Source: JBDIAG01 sp963835085 (lineage in GTDB: Bacteria; Actinomycetota; Actinomycetes; Actinomycetales; CAWJMD01). Taken from it: DNA of 64,000 nucleotides. The DNA is taken from positions 3,162,001 to 3,226,000 of the forward strand of contig CAWIED010000001.1 of assembly GCA_963835085.1 (NCBI GenBank), given 5' to 3'. Positions 1 to 8,235 of this stretch are shown here, piece after piece; position 1 is the first letter of the stretch, and each line of letters begins with the position of its first letter. Below the pieces are notes generated by a model. The model was not told where the DNA came from, did not search any database, and saw only the letters and a program-made list of their open reading frames with translations. A program made the translations under genes and the position numbers.

Positions 1-248
1 TCGGGCGTGCCAGACAGTTGCACCTGCCACGTGAGCCCTTGGGCAGGCTTCCAGTAGCCACCAGGCTGAACGGCCGCACCGGTTCGACTCCCCTGTGCCT
101 GCTCGGTCTGGGCCGGAGTTCCGGTGGGAGTGGCAGATTCCGCATTGGCCGCGCCGCTGACACAGCCGGCCAGCACCAGGGCCACCACGGCCAGGGCCGG
201 TGCCAGACCGGCCCTCCTGCGCCACGACCCGCTCACCGGCCTCACCAC
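1..248 (-). CDS. Lipoprotein with GH114 (endo-alpha-1,4-polygalactosaminidase-like) domain, partial
   Basis: The first 82 or so codons of a gene that runs off the left edge. Translation from GTG at 248 (a second GTG follows at 245) gives an arginine-rich n-region, a hydrophobic stretch and a lipobox LAGC with the lipidated Cys at about residue 29, so the protein is probably anchored on the outer face of the membrane. After a Thr/Gln-rich linker comes GGYWKPAQGLTWQVQLSG, which looks like the usual opening of GH114 domains. GH114 enzymes cleave alpha-1,4-linked galactosamine polymers. The start overlaps the stop of the upstream Spherulin-4 gene, so the two are translationally coupled. The catalytic residues lie outside the window, so the family call rests on the first strand only. 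Confidence 0.7.
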   Translation of the reverse strand, partial: MVRPVSGSWRRRAGLAPALAVVALVLAGCVSGAANAESATPTGTPAQTEQAQGSRTGAAVQPGGYWKPAQGLTWQVQLSGTP

Positions 249-937
249 GTTCCCGGCAGTGTCGACCACGGATTGGGCAACCGTCCCGCCGTGGGCCACA
301 CGAACCCGGCACCGCGGCGTCCGGCCAGTTCGCGAGCCTGCTGCTGTTCGGACACCGGCACATCGTGGATGAGGTGCCAGATCCGTGCCGGGTCGTAGTC
401 CGACAGCCAGTGCGGCGGCTGCCAGGTGCGGTAGAAGTCCCAGGCGTACTCGGCCACGCAGGTCACGTCGACCGCGCTCAGCAGTTCCGGAGCCGGCGGC
501 CTGCCCGGGTTGGCGACGACCTGCTGCACCCCGGCGGCCCGCAACTCGTCGACCAGCCCCAATGACCAGTGCCCGGCCGTCAGCTCGGCGGGTACGCAGT
601 CGAGCATCACCGAGGTGACGCCGTAGCGGTCGGCCCACGTCTGCACGTCCGCCATGATCTGCGGCCGCGGTCGGCTGCCGTACGCCACGTCGACGTAACC
701 CACGAGCGGTGTGCGGCTGCCCCCGGCGAGTGCGGGACCGTAATACGGGTCCGCTGCCGGGCCTGGTCCGTTGTCGGCATTGACCACGGCGAAAGCCAGC
801 TCGCTTCCGCCCACGAGCCGCTGCCAGGCTGCGGGGTCTTCCGCCGGGTGCACATACCAGGGTGCAGCCGAGCGCGCCTCGGCCCGCAGCTCCGGGGCCG
901 ACCTGCGCGACCGTGCCGCGCCCACGAGGCTCACCAT
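242..937 (-). CDS. Spherulation-specific family 4 (GH135, Sph3-like) protein
   Basis: 231 aa. It resembles the spherulin-4 family; the fungal member Sph3 is a GH135 glycosidase needed for galactosaminogalactan synthesis. Visible family landmarks are PWYVHP (about 26-31), NADNGPG (53-59), YVDVAYG (81-87), MLDCVP (111-116) and VAEYAW (161-166). The usual Asp-Glu pair at the end of the fourth strand reads Asp-Cys here (113-114), while the later Glu at about 163 is kept. Activity may therefore differ from Sph3. No signal peptide is visible, unlike the fungal enzyme, so its location is uncertain. The ATG overlaps the stop of the preceding membrane-protein gene and its own stop overlaps the next start, so it is firmly part of the polysaccharide operon. 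Confidence 0.82.
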   Translation of the reverse strand: MVSLVGAARSRRSAPELRAEARSAAPWYVHPAEDPAAWQRLVGGSELAFAVVNADNGPGPAADPYYGPALAGGSRTPLVGYVDVAYGSRPRPQIMADVQTWADRYGVTSVMLDCVPAELTAGHWSLGLVDELRAAGVQQVVANPGRPPAPELLSAVDVTCVAEYAWDFYRTWQPPHWLSDYDPARIWHLIHDVPVSEQQQARELAGRRGAGFVWPTAGRLPNPWSTLPGTW

Positions 938-2238
938 GCCGACGGGTGGGACAGGTGACGGGCGGCGATGACGGCGGTCAAGGCCAAGGTTCCGGCGCAG
1001 ATCATGAGCAGCGCCAGCGAGATGTCCACGACCTGACCGTACTCGCCCAGCCCGAGAGTGGTCAGCGCAGCGCCCGCCCCGAGCAGGGCCAACACCATGG
1101 CGCCCACCGACGAGCCGGCTCGCAGCAGCAGGCCGGTGCCGGCGGTGATCCCGGCCACCAGGCAGGTGGCCATGAGCACGGGCCGGGCGTCGATGTCAGG
1201 AGCGAGGTGAGAGCGCAGCACCCACGCGGTGAGCATGGAGCAGCCCACTACAGCGATCACGGCCACGATGCCGAGCAGCGCTGTGGTGCGCCGGCCCACT
1301 CGCCACGACGTCGGGTGTCTGACCACCTGTCGCACCAGCGAATACGCGAGCTCGAGAATCGGGTCTGAGATGGCTCCGGCCACCAGTCCGGCGACCGCCA
1401 CCGTGAGGAACGAAGCGTCGCCCACGAGCTGGAGCACCGCCCACAGCAGCGCGATCTGCGCCGCCGCCTGCACGCTGCCCAGCACAGCAGAGCCGATCGC
1501 ACCCGCGGGAACGCGCGCCCGTCGGCCACCGTCGATCCAGACGACGACGACGGCGGCCACGGCTACCAGGGCCACCATGGTGCAGGCCACGCCGAAGCGA
1601 GCGTCGGGCAGCAGCAGGGTGGCCGCGATCGTCACCACCGCAGCCCAGCTGCAGGAGGTGACCAGCGCCCATCCCGGACGCAGGATGACCAGCACAGAGG
1701 CTGACATCGACCAGACCGCCCATAACAGAGGGGCCGGGGAATCGATGGCCAAGCTGGCGCCCACCGCGACCGCCGTCAACACGGGGGCGAGGTGGACGGC
1801 CACCCAGGCCGCCACCTGACGATGCCCGGTGCCGAGCCCGTGCCACACTCCCGCGCTGATGGCCTGCCCGCACAGCCAGCCGGTCGCGCCGGCGATGAAG
1901 ACCCGCACCTGGCCTACGCCGGCGGGCAGGCAGCTCAGGGAGATCGCCACCCCGCACAGCATGACCACCATCCGGCCGAAGGCCGTGATGAGATCGCGTC
2001 GCAAGGCCCGACCGGTGGCGCCCTGCACGGGAGCGTTGCCTTCGGCCATCAAGCTGCTGGCCATGGCGAAGGTGTCTTCATGCCCGAGCCGACGAGCCAC
2101 GGTGTCGCCATAGCCGCGCGACTCCAGGTGCGCGACGGCGTCGAAGACATCGACCGCGCCCCCCACCGCGGTGCCGAGATCGGGCACAGCCGTCTCGCGC
2201 CGCACACTGCTGGGTGAATCAACCCAGATTCCCCCCAT
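931..2238 (-). CDS. Polytopic membrane protein of the exopolysaccharide operon
   Basis: 435 aa. About 80 soluble N-terminal residues precede roughly ten hydrophobic segments spread over residues 85-425, separated by short basic loops. I do not recognise a named family. Its place directly after the PelF-type glycosyltransferase gene (stop and start overlap as TAATG) is where pel operons carry the PelG polysaccharide transporter, so an export or synthase-partner role is plausible. The sequence itself shows no clear MATE-family signature. A GGGGAGG ribosome-binding site lies 9 nt before the ATG and inside the end of the preceding gene. The downstream GH135 gene overlaps its stop codon. Confidence 0.65.
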   Translation of the reverse strand: MGGIWVDSPSSVRRETAVPDLGTAVGGAVDVFDAVAHLESRGYGDTVARRLGHEDTFAMASSLMAEGNAPVQGATGRALRRDLITAFGRMVVMLCGVAISLSCLPAGVGQVRVFIAGATGWLCGQAISAGVWHGLGTGHRQVAAWVAVHLAPVLTAVAVGASLAIDSPAPLLWAVWSMSASVLVILRPGWALVTSCSWAAVVTIAATLLLPDARFGVACTMVALVAVAAVVVVWIDGGRRARVPAGAIGSAVLGSVQAAAQIALLWAVLQLVGDASFLTVAVAGLVAGAISDPILELAYSLVRQVVRHPTSWRVGRRTTALLGIVAVIAVVGCSMLTAWVLRSHLAPDIDARPVLMATCLVAGITAGTGLLLRAGSSVGAMVLALLGAGAALTTLGLGEYGQVVDISLALLMICAGTLALTAVIAARHLSHPSAW

Positions 2239-4160
2239 TAGGACCGACCTCCCCAGCTGGCCATCAGCTCACCATGGCGTTCCGTCGTGCTCGTCGAGTT
2301 CAGGTTTGTCGGCGTCGCGTTGGTCGGCGTCGACGAGTGTGCAGCTCCGGTACGTTCCGCGTGCCGCCCACCCTGGCGACCCGCACCCACCGGAGCCTGC
2401 GGAGTGCGTACGTCGACCGAGGCGCCACGCAGATCGATCGTGACCCGCTCGCGGGCCGGCGCCGCCGGCCCTGTCAGGCTCACGACCTCCGGCAGGCTCT
2501 CCGCTTCGGTCAGGCTCACGACCTCCGGCAAGCTCTCCGCATCCGTCAGGCTCACGACCTCCGGCAAGCTCTCCGCATCCGTCAGGCTGACCACCTCCGG
2601 CAGGCTCACGATCTCCGGCAAGCTCACGGCTTCTGACGAGTTCACAGCCTGGGACGAGTGCACGACCGGCGACGGGTTCGCTTCGGCGTAGAGCTTGCGG
2701 ATGCGCTTGTAGAACAGGTCGAGCGTGAACATCTCCAGCGCCCTCGCCCGGGCCTGCCGGCCCATCTCGTGACGGCGCTCGTCATCGGTAAGCAGCGAGT
2801 GCAGCGCCTCGGCGAGTGCCTCAGGGTCGCGGGGCGGCACGATGATCCCGGCCCGGCTATCGCGACCCGTCACCTCGGCAACGCCACCGACGTCGGTCGA
2901 GACGGTGGCCCGGCCGCACATCATCGACTCCATGACGGTGAACGGCAGGCCTTCGGAGATGCTCGACAGTGCCACCACGTGGCCGGCAGCGGCAGCGAGC
3001 TGGGCACCCGGAACGGGCCCTTCGAAGGTCACGACCTCGCCCAGCCCCATGCCGGCCACCCGGGCCTGCAGCTCTGCGAAGTAGGCGACGTTCTGGTCGG
3101 GCACCGGGCCGAACAGCCGAAGCCTGGCCTCGGGCAGTCGGGCGTGCACCAACGCGAAGCCGTCGATGAGGGTGGCGAGATCCTTGAGCGGGTCGATCCG
3201 GCCGACGAAGGACACCGTGGGCACGTCGGGCTCAGTGTCGAGCACGGGGTAGGCCTTGGCGTTCACACCGTTGTGCACCGTGGTGATCCGGCGGTCGTCG
3301 GCGCCGAGGTGCCGCTCCCAGCCGGCGTTGAAATCGCTGACCGGAGCGAGCGCCACCGACTCCTCGTAGGTGACCTGGCAGATCAGTTGGATCAGGCCCA
3401 TCAGTGCGTAGCGCACCGACCACGAGAGCTCGAGATCGCCGAGCGCCAGGTAGCGCTCACGCAGGTAGACGCCGTGTTCGGTGAGGATGACCGGCGTGCC
3501 GTCGTGCCAGTGCCGGGCCAGCGCGATGAGCGAGGCCGGGCCGTTGGAGGCCACGTGGATGAGATCCACCTGAGGCCACCGGGTGTCGAGCACAGCGAGG
3601 ATCCGGTCGGCGAGCCGGGCCACCTGGGCGGCCTCGGCCAGGGTGAACGCGCCCAGCTGGCCGTGCATGAGCCGGTGTGCGTTCCAGGCCGTCATGAGCG
3701 ACTCCACGGAGCTCGTCCGGGCCAGCGTGGCGGCGAGGCGGTGCGCACTCGGCCGGGCCAGCTCCTGCAGCGCCGATGTGGCGCGGGCGATCCGCTCCCG
3801 CTCACTCTCCTGGCCGGGCAGCGCAGCAGTCCAGAGACTGCGCAGTGCCGCTTCCACCCGGCGGCTCTCCGCCCGCCGACCGGTGGCCCGGGCCCGCGGC
3901 GGCGCGTCCCACATGGGCACGAGCGTCACGCTGGTGACGTTCTGCGGGATCTTCCAACGCTGTTTGCGGTCGGCGCCCACGAGCGTGACCACGGAGAACT
4001 CGTGATCGTCCAGACCCGTCACGATCTGGTCGCACCAGGTGCTCACACCTCCCTTGACGACGGGGTAGGTGCCCTCCCCGATCAGCCCCACCCGGGTGGG
4101 CCGGACGCTGTCGCCCGGCCCACCCTTCCCGCTCATGTCACCGCGGTCCCTACCCCACAT
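2238..4160 (-). CDS. pelF: PelF-type GT4 glycosyltransferase with repetitive tail
   Basis: 640 aa cytosolic glycosyltransferase of family GT4. PelF uses UDP-sugars to polymerise the N-acetylgalactosamine/glucosamine-rich Pel polymer. The start is set by GGGGGAGG six bases before ATG 4160; the open frame continues upstream into the preceding gene. Landmarks: EGTYPVVKGGVSTW near residues 29-42 (PelF signature), an EHGVYLRERY segment at the end of the N-terminal Rossmann lobe, GRIDPLKDLATL opening the C-terminal lobe, and SEGLPFTVMESMMCG carrying the EX7E donor-site motif. The final 140 residues (about 499-640) are extra: they contain a 12-residue repeat of the type SLPEVVSLTDAE and then a Thr/Asn/Ser-rich stretch. 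No TM helix is visible. It lies 56 bp downstream of the Agd3-like gene. Confidence 0.85.
   Translation of the reverse strand: MWGRDRGDMSGKGGPGDSVRPTRVGLIGEGTYPVVKGGVSTWCDQIVTGLDDHEFSVVTLVGADRKQRWKIPQNVTSVTLVPMWDAPPRARATGRRAESRRVEAALRSLWTAALPGQESERERIARATSALQELARPSAHRLAATLARTSSVESLMTAWNAHRLMHGQLGAFTLAEAAQVARLADRILAVLDTRWPQVDLIHVASNGPASLIALARHWHDGTPVILTEHGVYLRERYLALGDLELSWSVRYALMGLIQLICQVTYEESVALAPVSDFNAGWERHLGADDRRITTVHNGVNAKAYPVLDTEPDVPTVSFVGRIDPLKDLATLIDGFALVHARLPEARLRLFGPVPDQNVAYFAELQARVAGMGLGEVVTFEGPVPGAQLAAAAGHVVALSSISEGLPFTVMESMMCGRATVSTDVGGVAEVTGRDSRAGIIVPPRDPEALAEALHSLLTDDERRHEMGRQARARALEMFTLDLFYKRIRKLYAEANPSPVVHSSQAVNSSEAVSLPEIVSLPEVVSLTDAESLPEVVSLTDAESLPEVVSLTEAESLPEVVSLTGPAAPARERVTIDLRGASVDVRTPQAPVGAGRQGGRHAERTGAAHSSTPTNATPTNLNSTSTTERHGELMASWGGRS
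2475..2592 (-). repeat. 36-bp tandem repeat inside pelF
   Basis: Three units of 36 bp begin at 2475, 2511 and 2547; the second and third are identical, the first differs at three bases. A degenerate fourth begins at 2583. On the minus strand they encode the acidic 12-residue unit SLTDAESLPEVV in the tail of the glycosyltransferase. The unit length is a multiple of three, so copy-number change would keep the frame. Confidence 0.9.
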
Positions 4161-4216
4161 GCGTGCCTCCCCCGGTTTCCGCAGTGCCATGTGCCTCACC
4201 GCCGTCAGTGCCTGTT

Positions 4217-6526
4217 TCAGTGAGAGCCAGAGGCCACTTTGTTGATGACGGCCGAGTTGGCGGACTGGATCTTGACTGTCTTCGTGCTCGGGACGTTGGC
4301 CGGCATGGCCGCGGTCGCCGCCGGTGCCGGCGCGGCCGGCCACTGCGTGGGCGCGGTGTAACCGGAAGCCTTCGGCAGGGTGAGCGTGAGCGTGGCGCCG
4401 GCGTTGAGCTGCGTCCAGGCCGAGCGCTCGCCGCCGTACGCCGCACCGAACGCCGCGCCGGAGACGGTGGTGCCGTTAGGCATCGTCAACGGCACCTGCA
4501 CGGCCTTGTTGGACGTGTTCTTGACCACGACCTGGTTGCCCGTGATGGTCGTCGTCACGCCGCTCTGCGCGGTGGCCCAGTTCTGCTGCTTGACCAGCGT
4601 CTGGCCCGACTGCGTCATGGACGGGTTGACGATGGGTGCCGTGGGGGCGAACGTGGCCTTGTACTCGTTGAGCGCGCTCGTGAGCACCGGGTACAGCACG
4701 CCGTCGTCGGTGAGGTTCGTCTGGTGGGCGTAGTGCGGGCGAGCGTTGTTGTCCGTCATGTGGCCGAACATGATCTGGCTCTCCAACGGGGCGATGTACG
4801 TGTCGAAGCCCGTGTTGGGGTCGAGCGGCGTGATGCAGGTCGACGTGGTCGGGTTGGCCGTGCACAGGCCCGAGCCGCCGTCGGCCGTCGAGGTGTAGAT
4901 GTAGTTGTACTCAGCCGTCTCCTGCGCCTTGGTCGAGACGTTGTAGAAGATGTTCATCGGGAACCGGGGCACCGTGGTGGCGGTGCCCGCTGCCCGGGCG
5001 GTCGTCTCACGGGAGGCGTCGGAAGCGACCCACGCGATGCCCTGAGTGGTCAGCGCCGCAAGGAAGTTGGGGTTGTCCTGCGGCTGCTGCGGCAGCGTCG
5101 CCAGGCCGGAATGCTCACCGCTGACCAGCTCGTTGTACGTCATGGGGAAGCCGCTCGTGGCCCCGAAGTCCATGTTCTGCTTGATCTCCGACTCCACCGA
5201 GGCCTGCGGGTACCACAGGGTGTTGCCGGCTGCGTCGGTCAGGCAAGTCCACGGCGGGGTGTTGGAGGTCTGCTCGCAGCCCATGAACGGGTGGTCCCAG
5301 GTGTGGTTGATGAACTGGATCTGGGAGGCGTTCGTCTTCAGCGCGGTGTACAGCGGGTCGCTGGTGGCGCCGTCGTTGTCTTCGAGGTACTGCCGCTGGC
5401 CGTCGCCGTTGAAGGCGAGGTCGAGCTTGAGCCCGTTGGCCTTCTGCCAGGTCAGCAGGCGAGTCACGTCGGCCGGCTGCATCCGCGCCGTGGCACCGGG
5501 GGCCGTGTCGGGATACTGGGTCGGGTCGCACCCGTCGCCGATCGTGCACTTGCCCGGGATCGACCAGACAGCGTCGGCGAGCAGCACGTCGTCGACGTGC
5601 ACAGCGAGGTAGTTGCGGTTGAACGAGGTGGAGATGCCGCGGGTCAACCAGTTGACGATGCCGTGGCTGAGCAGCTTCCAGTGCTCCTGGTTGGAGTTCG
5701 ACGCGAAGGTGATGATGAGCCGATCGCGGCCCCCTTGGGTGTACTGGCCGATCAGGCTGCCCGGTGTGGTCGTGCCCGGGATCGGCGCGGTGACAAGAGG
5801 AGTGAACTTGCCGCCCTGCGGGTCGGTGGTCAGCGGGGTGGCCAGGTATCCGTACGACTCGGTGACGGTGGGGCTCAGGTCGTCGAGCTTGAGGGTGCCA
5901 CGCAGGTAGCCGAACGATCCGGTGCGGCCCGCCGTGGTGACGGTGGCGGTCATGCCGTCGACGGAACCGGTGTAGCCCGGGTTCGCCGCGTAGTTGAGCC
6001 CGACCGTGGGGTTGGCCCAGTCGTAGGCGGACACCTCGCGGACGCCGAACGCCGCTTCGTAGGAGTTGAGCGTGCTGAGCTCCGTGGCCGACAGCTGGGT
6101 GGGAGCGTCGGTGGGTAGGACGATGCCGGAGTAGTTGCCGTGGGTGCCCGAGGCATCGGTGCTGGCCAGCATGGCGGCAGTGATCTGAGGCCGGTTCGCC
6201 GCGGTCAACGAGATGACCTGGTTGGGAACCCCTTCTTTGTTCAGCCGGTCGGTGACGGCACCGACCATGGAGTCCCCATCGTCAAGCACGAGGACCTTCT
6301 CACTCACGGACGAGGTGGTCGCGGCGGCCGCGCTCGCTGCCGGCAACGCTGCCAGCCCGCTGCCGGCCATGCAGAGCAGCACCGCGGTGGTGAGCGCGCG
6401 GCTCCCCGCCCGGGCCGAGCGCGTCTTGTCTGAGGCCGTCTTCACGGGGCCCGTCGTGACCGAACCCGACCCGGTCTGGCCGGTCTCGACCGAAGCGACT
6501 CGTGATGATGATGTTGCGTCGAACAT
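4217..6526 (-). CDS. Agd3-like (CE18) polysaccharide deacetylase
   Basis: 769 aa, exported. Residues 1-40 are a long polar n-region, 41-68 a hydrophobic signal segment ending in AAASAAAA. The rest resembles Agd3, the fungal enzyme that removes N-acetyl groups from galactosaminogalactan. The central deacetylase barrel shows HVDDVLLAD (310-318) with the paired Asp, and NHTWDH (407-412) giving the HxxxH-type metal ligands. The start ATG 6526 has AGGGGGA six bases upstream. A 280-bp gap separates it from the upstream GH114 gene and contains that gene's terminator, so a promoter for the Agd3-pelF-membrane-GH135-GH114 operon should lie in 6530-6740. Deacetylation would make the polymer cationic and adhesive. 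Confidence in family is high, in substrate moderate. Confidence 0.83.
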   Translation of the reverse strand: MFDATSSSRVASVETGQTGSGSVTTGPVKTASDKTRSARAGSRALTTAVLLCMAGSGLAALPAASAAAATTSSVSEKVLVLDDGDSMVGAVTDRLNKEGVPNQVISLTAANRPQITAAMLASTDASGTHGNYSGIVLPTDAPTQLSATELSTLNSYEAAFGVREVSAYDWANPTVGLNYAANPGYTGSVDGMTATVTTAGRTGSFGYLRGTLKLDDLSPTVTESYGYLATPLTTDPQGGKFTPLVTAPIPGTTTPGSLIGQYTQGGRDRLIITFASNSNQEHWKLLSHGIVNWLTRGISTSFNRNYLAVHVDDVLLADAVWSIPGKCTIGDGCDPTQYPDTAPGATARMQPADVTRLLTWQKANGLKLDLAFNGDGQRQYLEDNDGATSDPLYTALKTNASQIQFINHTWDHPFMGCEQTSNTPPWTCLTDAAGNTLWYPQASVESEIKQNMDFGATSGFPMTYNELVSGEHSGLATLPQQPQDNPNFLAALTTQGIAWVASDASRETTARAAGTATTVPRFPMNIFYNVSTKAQETAEYNYIYTSTADGGSGLCTANPTTSTCITPLDPNTGFDTYIAPLESQIMFGHMTDNNARPHYAHQTNLTDDGVLYPVLTSALNEYKATFAPTAPIVNPSMTQSGQTLVKQQNWATAQSGVTTTITGNQVVVKNTSNKAVQVPLTMPNGTTVSGAAFGAAYGGERSAWTQLNAGATLTLTLPKASGYTAPTQWPAAPAPAATAAMPANVPSTKTVKIQSANSAVINKVASGSH

Positions 6527-6740
6527 GCAGTCCCCCTAGTTCTTGCTCCTGTTAGGAATGAGGGAATCCTACGATTTTGAATACGGTAAGTAGTCACGCG
6601 TACGTCGAGGTTCACTCCAACAGCGCAATCTCGCGGTATCGCCCATCCGACGGTTACTCATAGCGACGATTCGGGCGTCCCGGGCGCCCAGAGTGCGATA
6701 TAGGTGGAATTGCGTATGTTTCCTTTCCGGGCAAACACAG

Positions 6741-6769
6741 ACGTCCCGGCCCACCGGGGGCCGGGACGT
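6741..6769 (-). terminator. Hairpin terminator after the GH114 gene
   Basis: A perfect 12-bp inverted repeat, ACGTCCCGGCCC at 6741-6752 and its complement at 6758-6769, with a 5-nt loop. It lies 39 bp past the stop of the minus-strand GH114 gene and separates it from the Agd3-like gene. No clear T-run follows, as is common in high-GC actinomycetes. Confidence 0.7.
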
Positions 6770-6807
6770 CCGATTCTTCACTCGACCGGCCGCCGCCGGG
6801 TGGATTA

Positions 6808-7818
6808 TCAGGAACAGGTTGCGAAGGCGTAACCACGCTGTCCGGCGGCCACCAGGTCGCGGTCGCGGCGCACGATCGAGTGCTGAGTGCCCCACTTCGC
6901 ACAGGCCGAGGTGAAGGCGCCGACGGCCTGATCGGTGTACTCCACCTCGAGAACCTGGCCTCCGTAGACGGCGGTGTAGGTGCCGCATTCCGACCAGACG
7001 TTGCACTCCTCGGCGATCGCGAAGTCGAAGCCCACCTGGGCCTTGCCGGTGTTGCCGTACTCCTCGGCGGCGTTCTTCTGGGCCACAGCCAGGCCCTTCG
7101 AGTGGGCGTAGGCCGTGAACGCCGTCATGTAGGCCTTGTTGGCGCTGAACCCGAAGAGGCCGTTGGAGCGCGAGTAGGAGTCCTGGTTGTCGGCCTCCAC
7201 GGCTTGGTAGCCGGCCGCCGCGCACCCGTCGACCCAGCTCTTCTCGATGTTGAGGATGGCCTGACGCTTGGCATCGGTCGAGACGTCCAGGAGCATCTCG
7301 TTCCACTCACCGTCGGTCACGACCGCACCCTTGGCCGTCTTGAGCAGCAGCTCGGGATGGTTCGCCTGCCACCAGGAGGCCTCGTCGGGCTGGGTCTGGA
7401 AGCCGTTGAGGTAACAGATGTTGTACAGCCCGGCCACGGGCTTGGCGGACCGGTCGCGCTCCACGATCTTGACCCCTGCGGGCGGGGTGTAGGCCCCGCC
7501 GAGCTGGTAGTCGAACTTCGCCGCCAGCGGCGGCAGCTTGATGCCGCCCTGGGTGCCGGTGCTGCCTGCGCTGGGAGTGGACGGCGCCGTCGGAGTCGGG
7601 GTCGTGACGACAGGCCGCAGCCGCTTCCACGCAGGCTGGACGGTGGCCGCCTTCGCGGCCTGGGCCTGTACGGCGCCGCTCGATGCGGCCACCGCCGGGC
7701 CGCTGGAGAGCAGGGCGGCGCCGACGGCCACCGTGAGACCGGCGACGACGGCAGCGCGGTAGCCGTGGCTTGGGGAGGCGTGGCTTCGGGAGGAGGCATG
7801 GGGGGCGGGGCTGCGCAT
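6808..7818 (-). CDS. Secreted GH114 endo-alpha-1,4-polygalactosaminidase-like (Ega3-like) enzyme
   Basis: 336 aa. An N-terminal signal peptide (hydrophobic core about 22-45, AVAAS cleavage region) and a Pro/Thr linker (70-95) are followed by one GH114 TIM barrel. Landmarks: FDYQLGGAY (102-110), ICYLNGFQT (134-142), VEADNQD (207-213) carrying the acidic residue at the end of strand 4, and FAIAEECNVW (266-275) with the candidate second acid. The fungal homologue Ega3 cuts partially deacetylated galactosaminogalactan. Here it sits next to an Agd3-like deacetylase, so it likely trims or releases the same polymer. ATG 7818 has GGAG nine bases upstream. It is transcribed separately from the Agd3 operon, with its own terminator. 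A second GH114 lipoprotein lies at the left edge. Confidence 0.85.
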   Translation of the reverse strand: MRSPAPHASSRSHASPSHGYRAAVVAGLTVAVGAALLSSGPAVAASSGAVQAQAAKAATVQPAWKRLRPVVTTPTPTAPSTPSAGSTGTQGGIKLPPLAAKFDYQLGGAYTPPAGVKIVERDRSAKPVAGLYNICYLNGFQTQPDEASWWQANHPELLLKTAKGAVVTDGEWNEMLLDVSTDAKRQAILNIEKSWVDGCAAAGYQAVEADNQDSYSRSNGLFGFSANKAYMTAFTAYAHSKGLAVAQKNAAEEYGNTGKAQVGFDFAIAEECNVWSECGTYTAVYGGQVLEVEYTDQAVGAFTSACAKWGTQHSIVRRDRDLVAAGQRGYAFATCS

Positions 7819-8235
7819 CTGGTCGCTCCGGGCTCGACGTAAGGGCTCCCCCCACAGATCGGCCCACCTGGCGTACTGCTGTGCACCGGGACGTCAGATT
7901 CGTCTCAGTGGAGCAGCCTGGCGACCGCTATGGCCGTTGCCCTTCACGCTGAGTGCCCATAGGGAGGGCAGCTGCGCCTGCGGTGCGCACCATCCGCCCG
8001 CCATCACCCAGCCGACTGCCCCCAACGCCCTGCGACACAACCGCCTGCCGCAGCCATCTGTCGATACACGGCCCGTCGCCGTCGCACAGCAACGACCACC
8101 GATCGAGGACATCCCGATCGGTGGTCGTTCCGCCGGGCGGCGGGTTGCTTACTGCGCTTGCCGGTCTGGCAGTCGGCGCCGAGCTGAGGGCACCGATCTA
8201 ACAGGCAGCCACGCTCAGGTCCCAGCCACGCTCAC
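7819..8235. other. Intergenic region between the lectin and GH114 genes
   Basis: 417 bp without a credible gene. It should hold the GH114 promoter (right part, minus strand) and it carries the strong hairpin at 8091-8129. I saw no riboswitch consensus. Confidence 0.6.
8091..8129 (-). terminator. Strong 15-bp hairpin, terminator of the lectin gene
   Basis: AACGACCACCGATCG at 8091-8105 pairs perfectly with 8115-8129 around a 9-nt loop. It is about 107 bp downstream of the lectin-protein stop (minus strand) and is the strongest inverted repeat in this gap. A bidirectional or protein-binding role is also possible. Confidence 0.65.

Noticed and set aside
4163..6118. A 651-codon plus-strand frame over the Agd3-like gene.
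   Set aside because: Antisense artefact rich in Arg, Gly and Val, with no motif and no suitable start signal.
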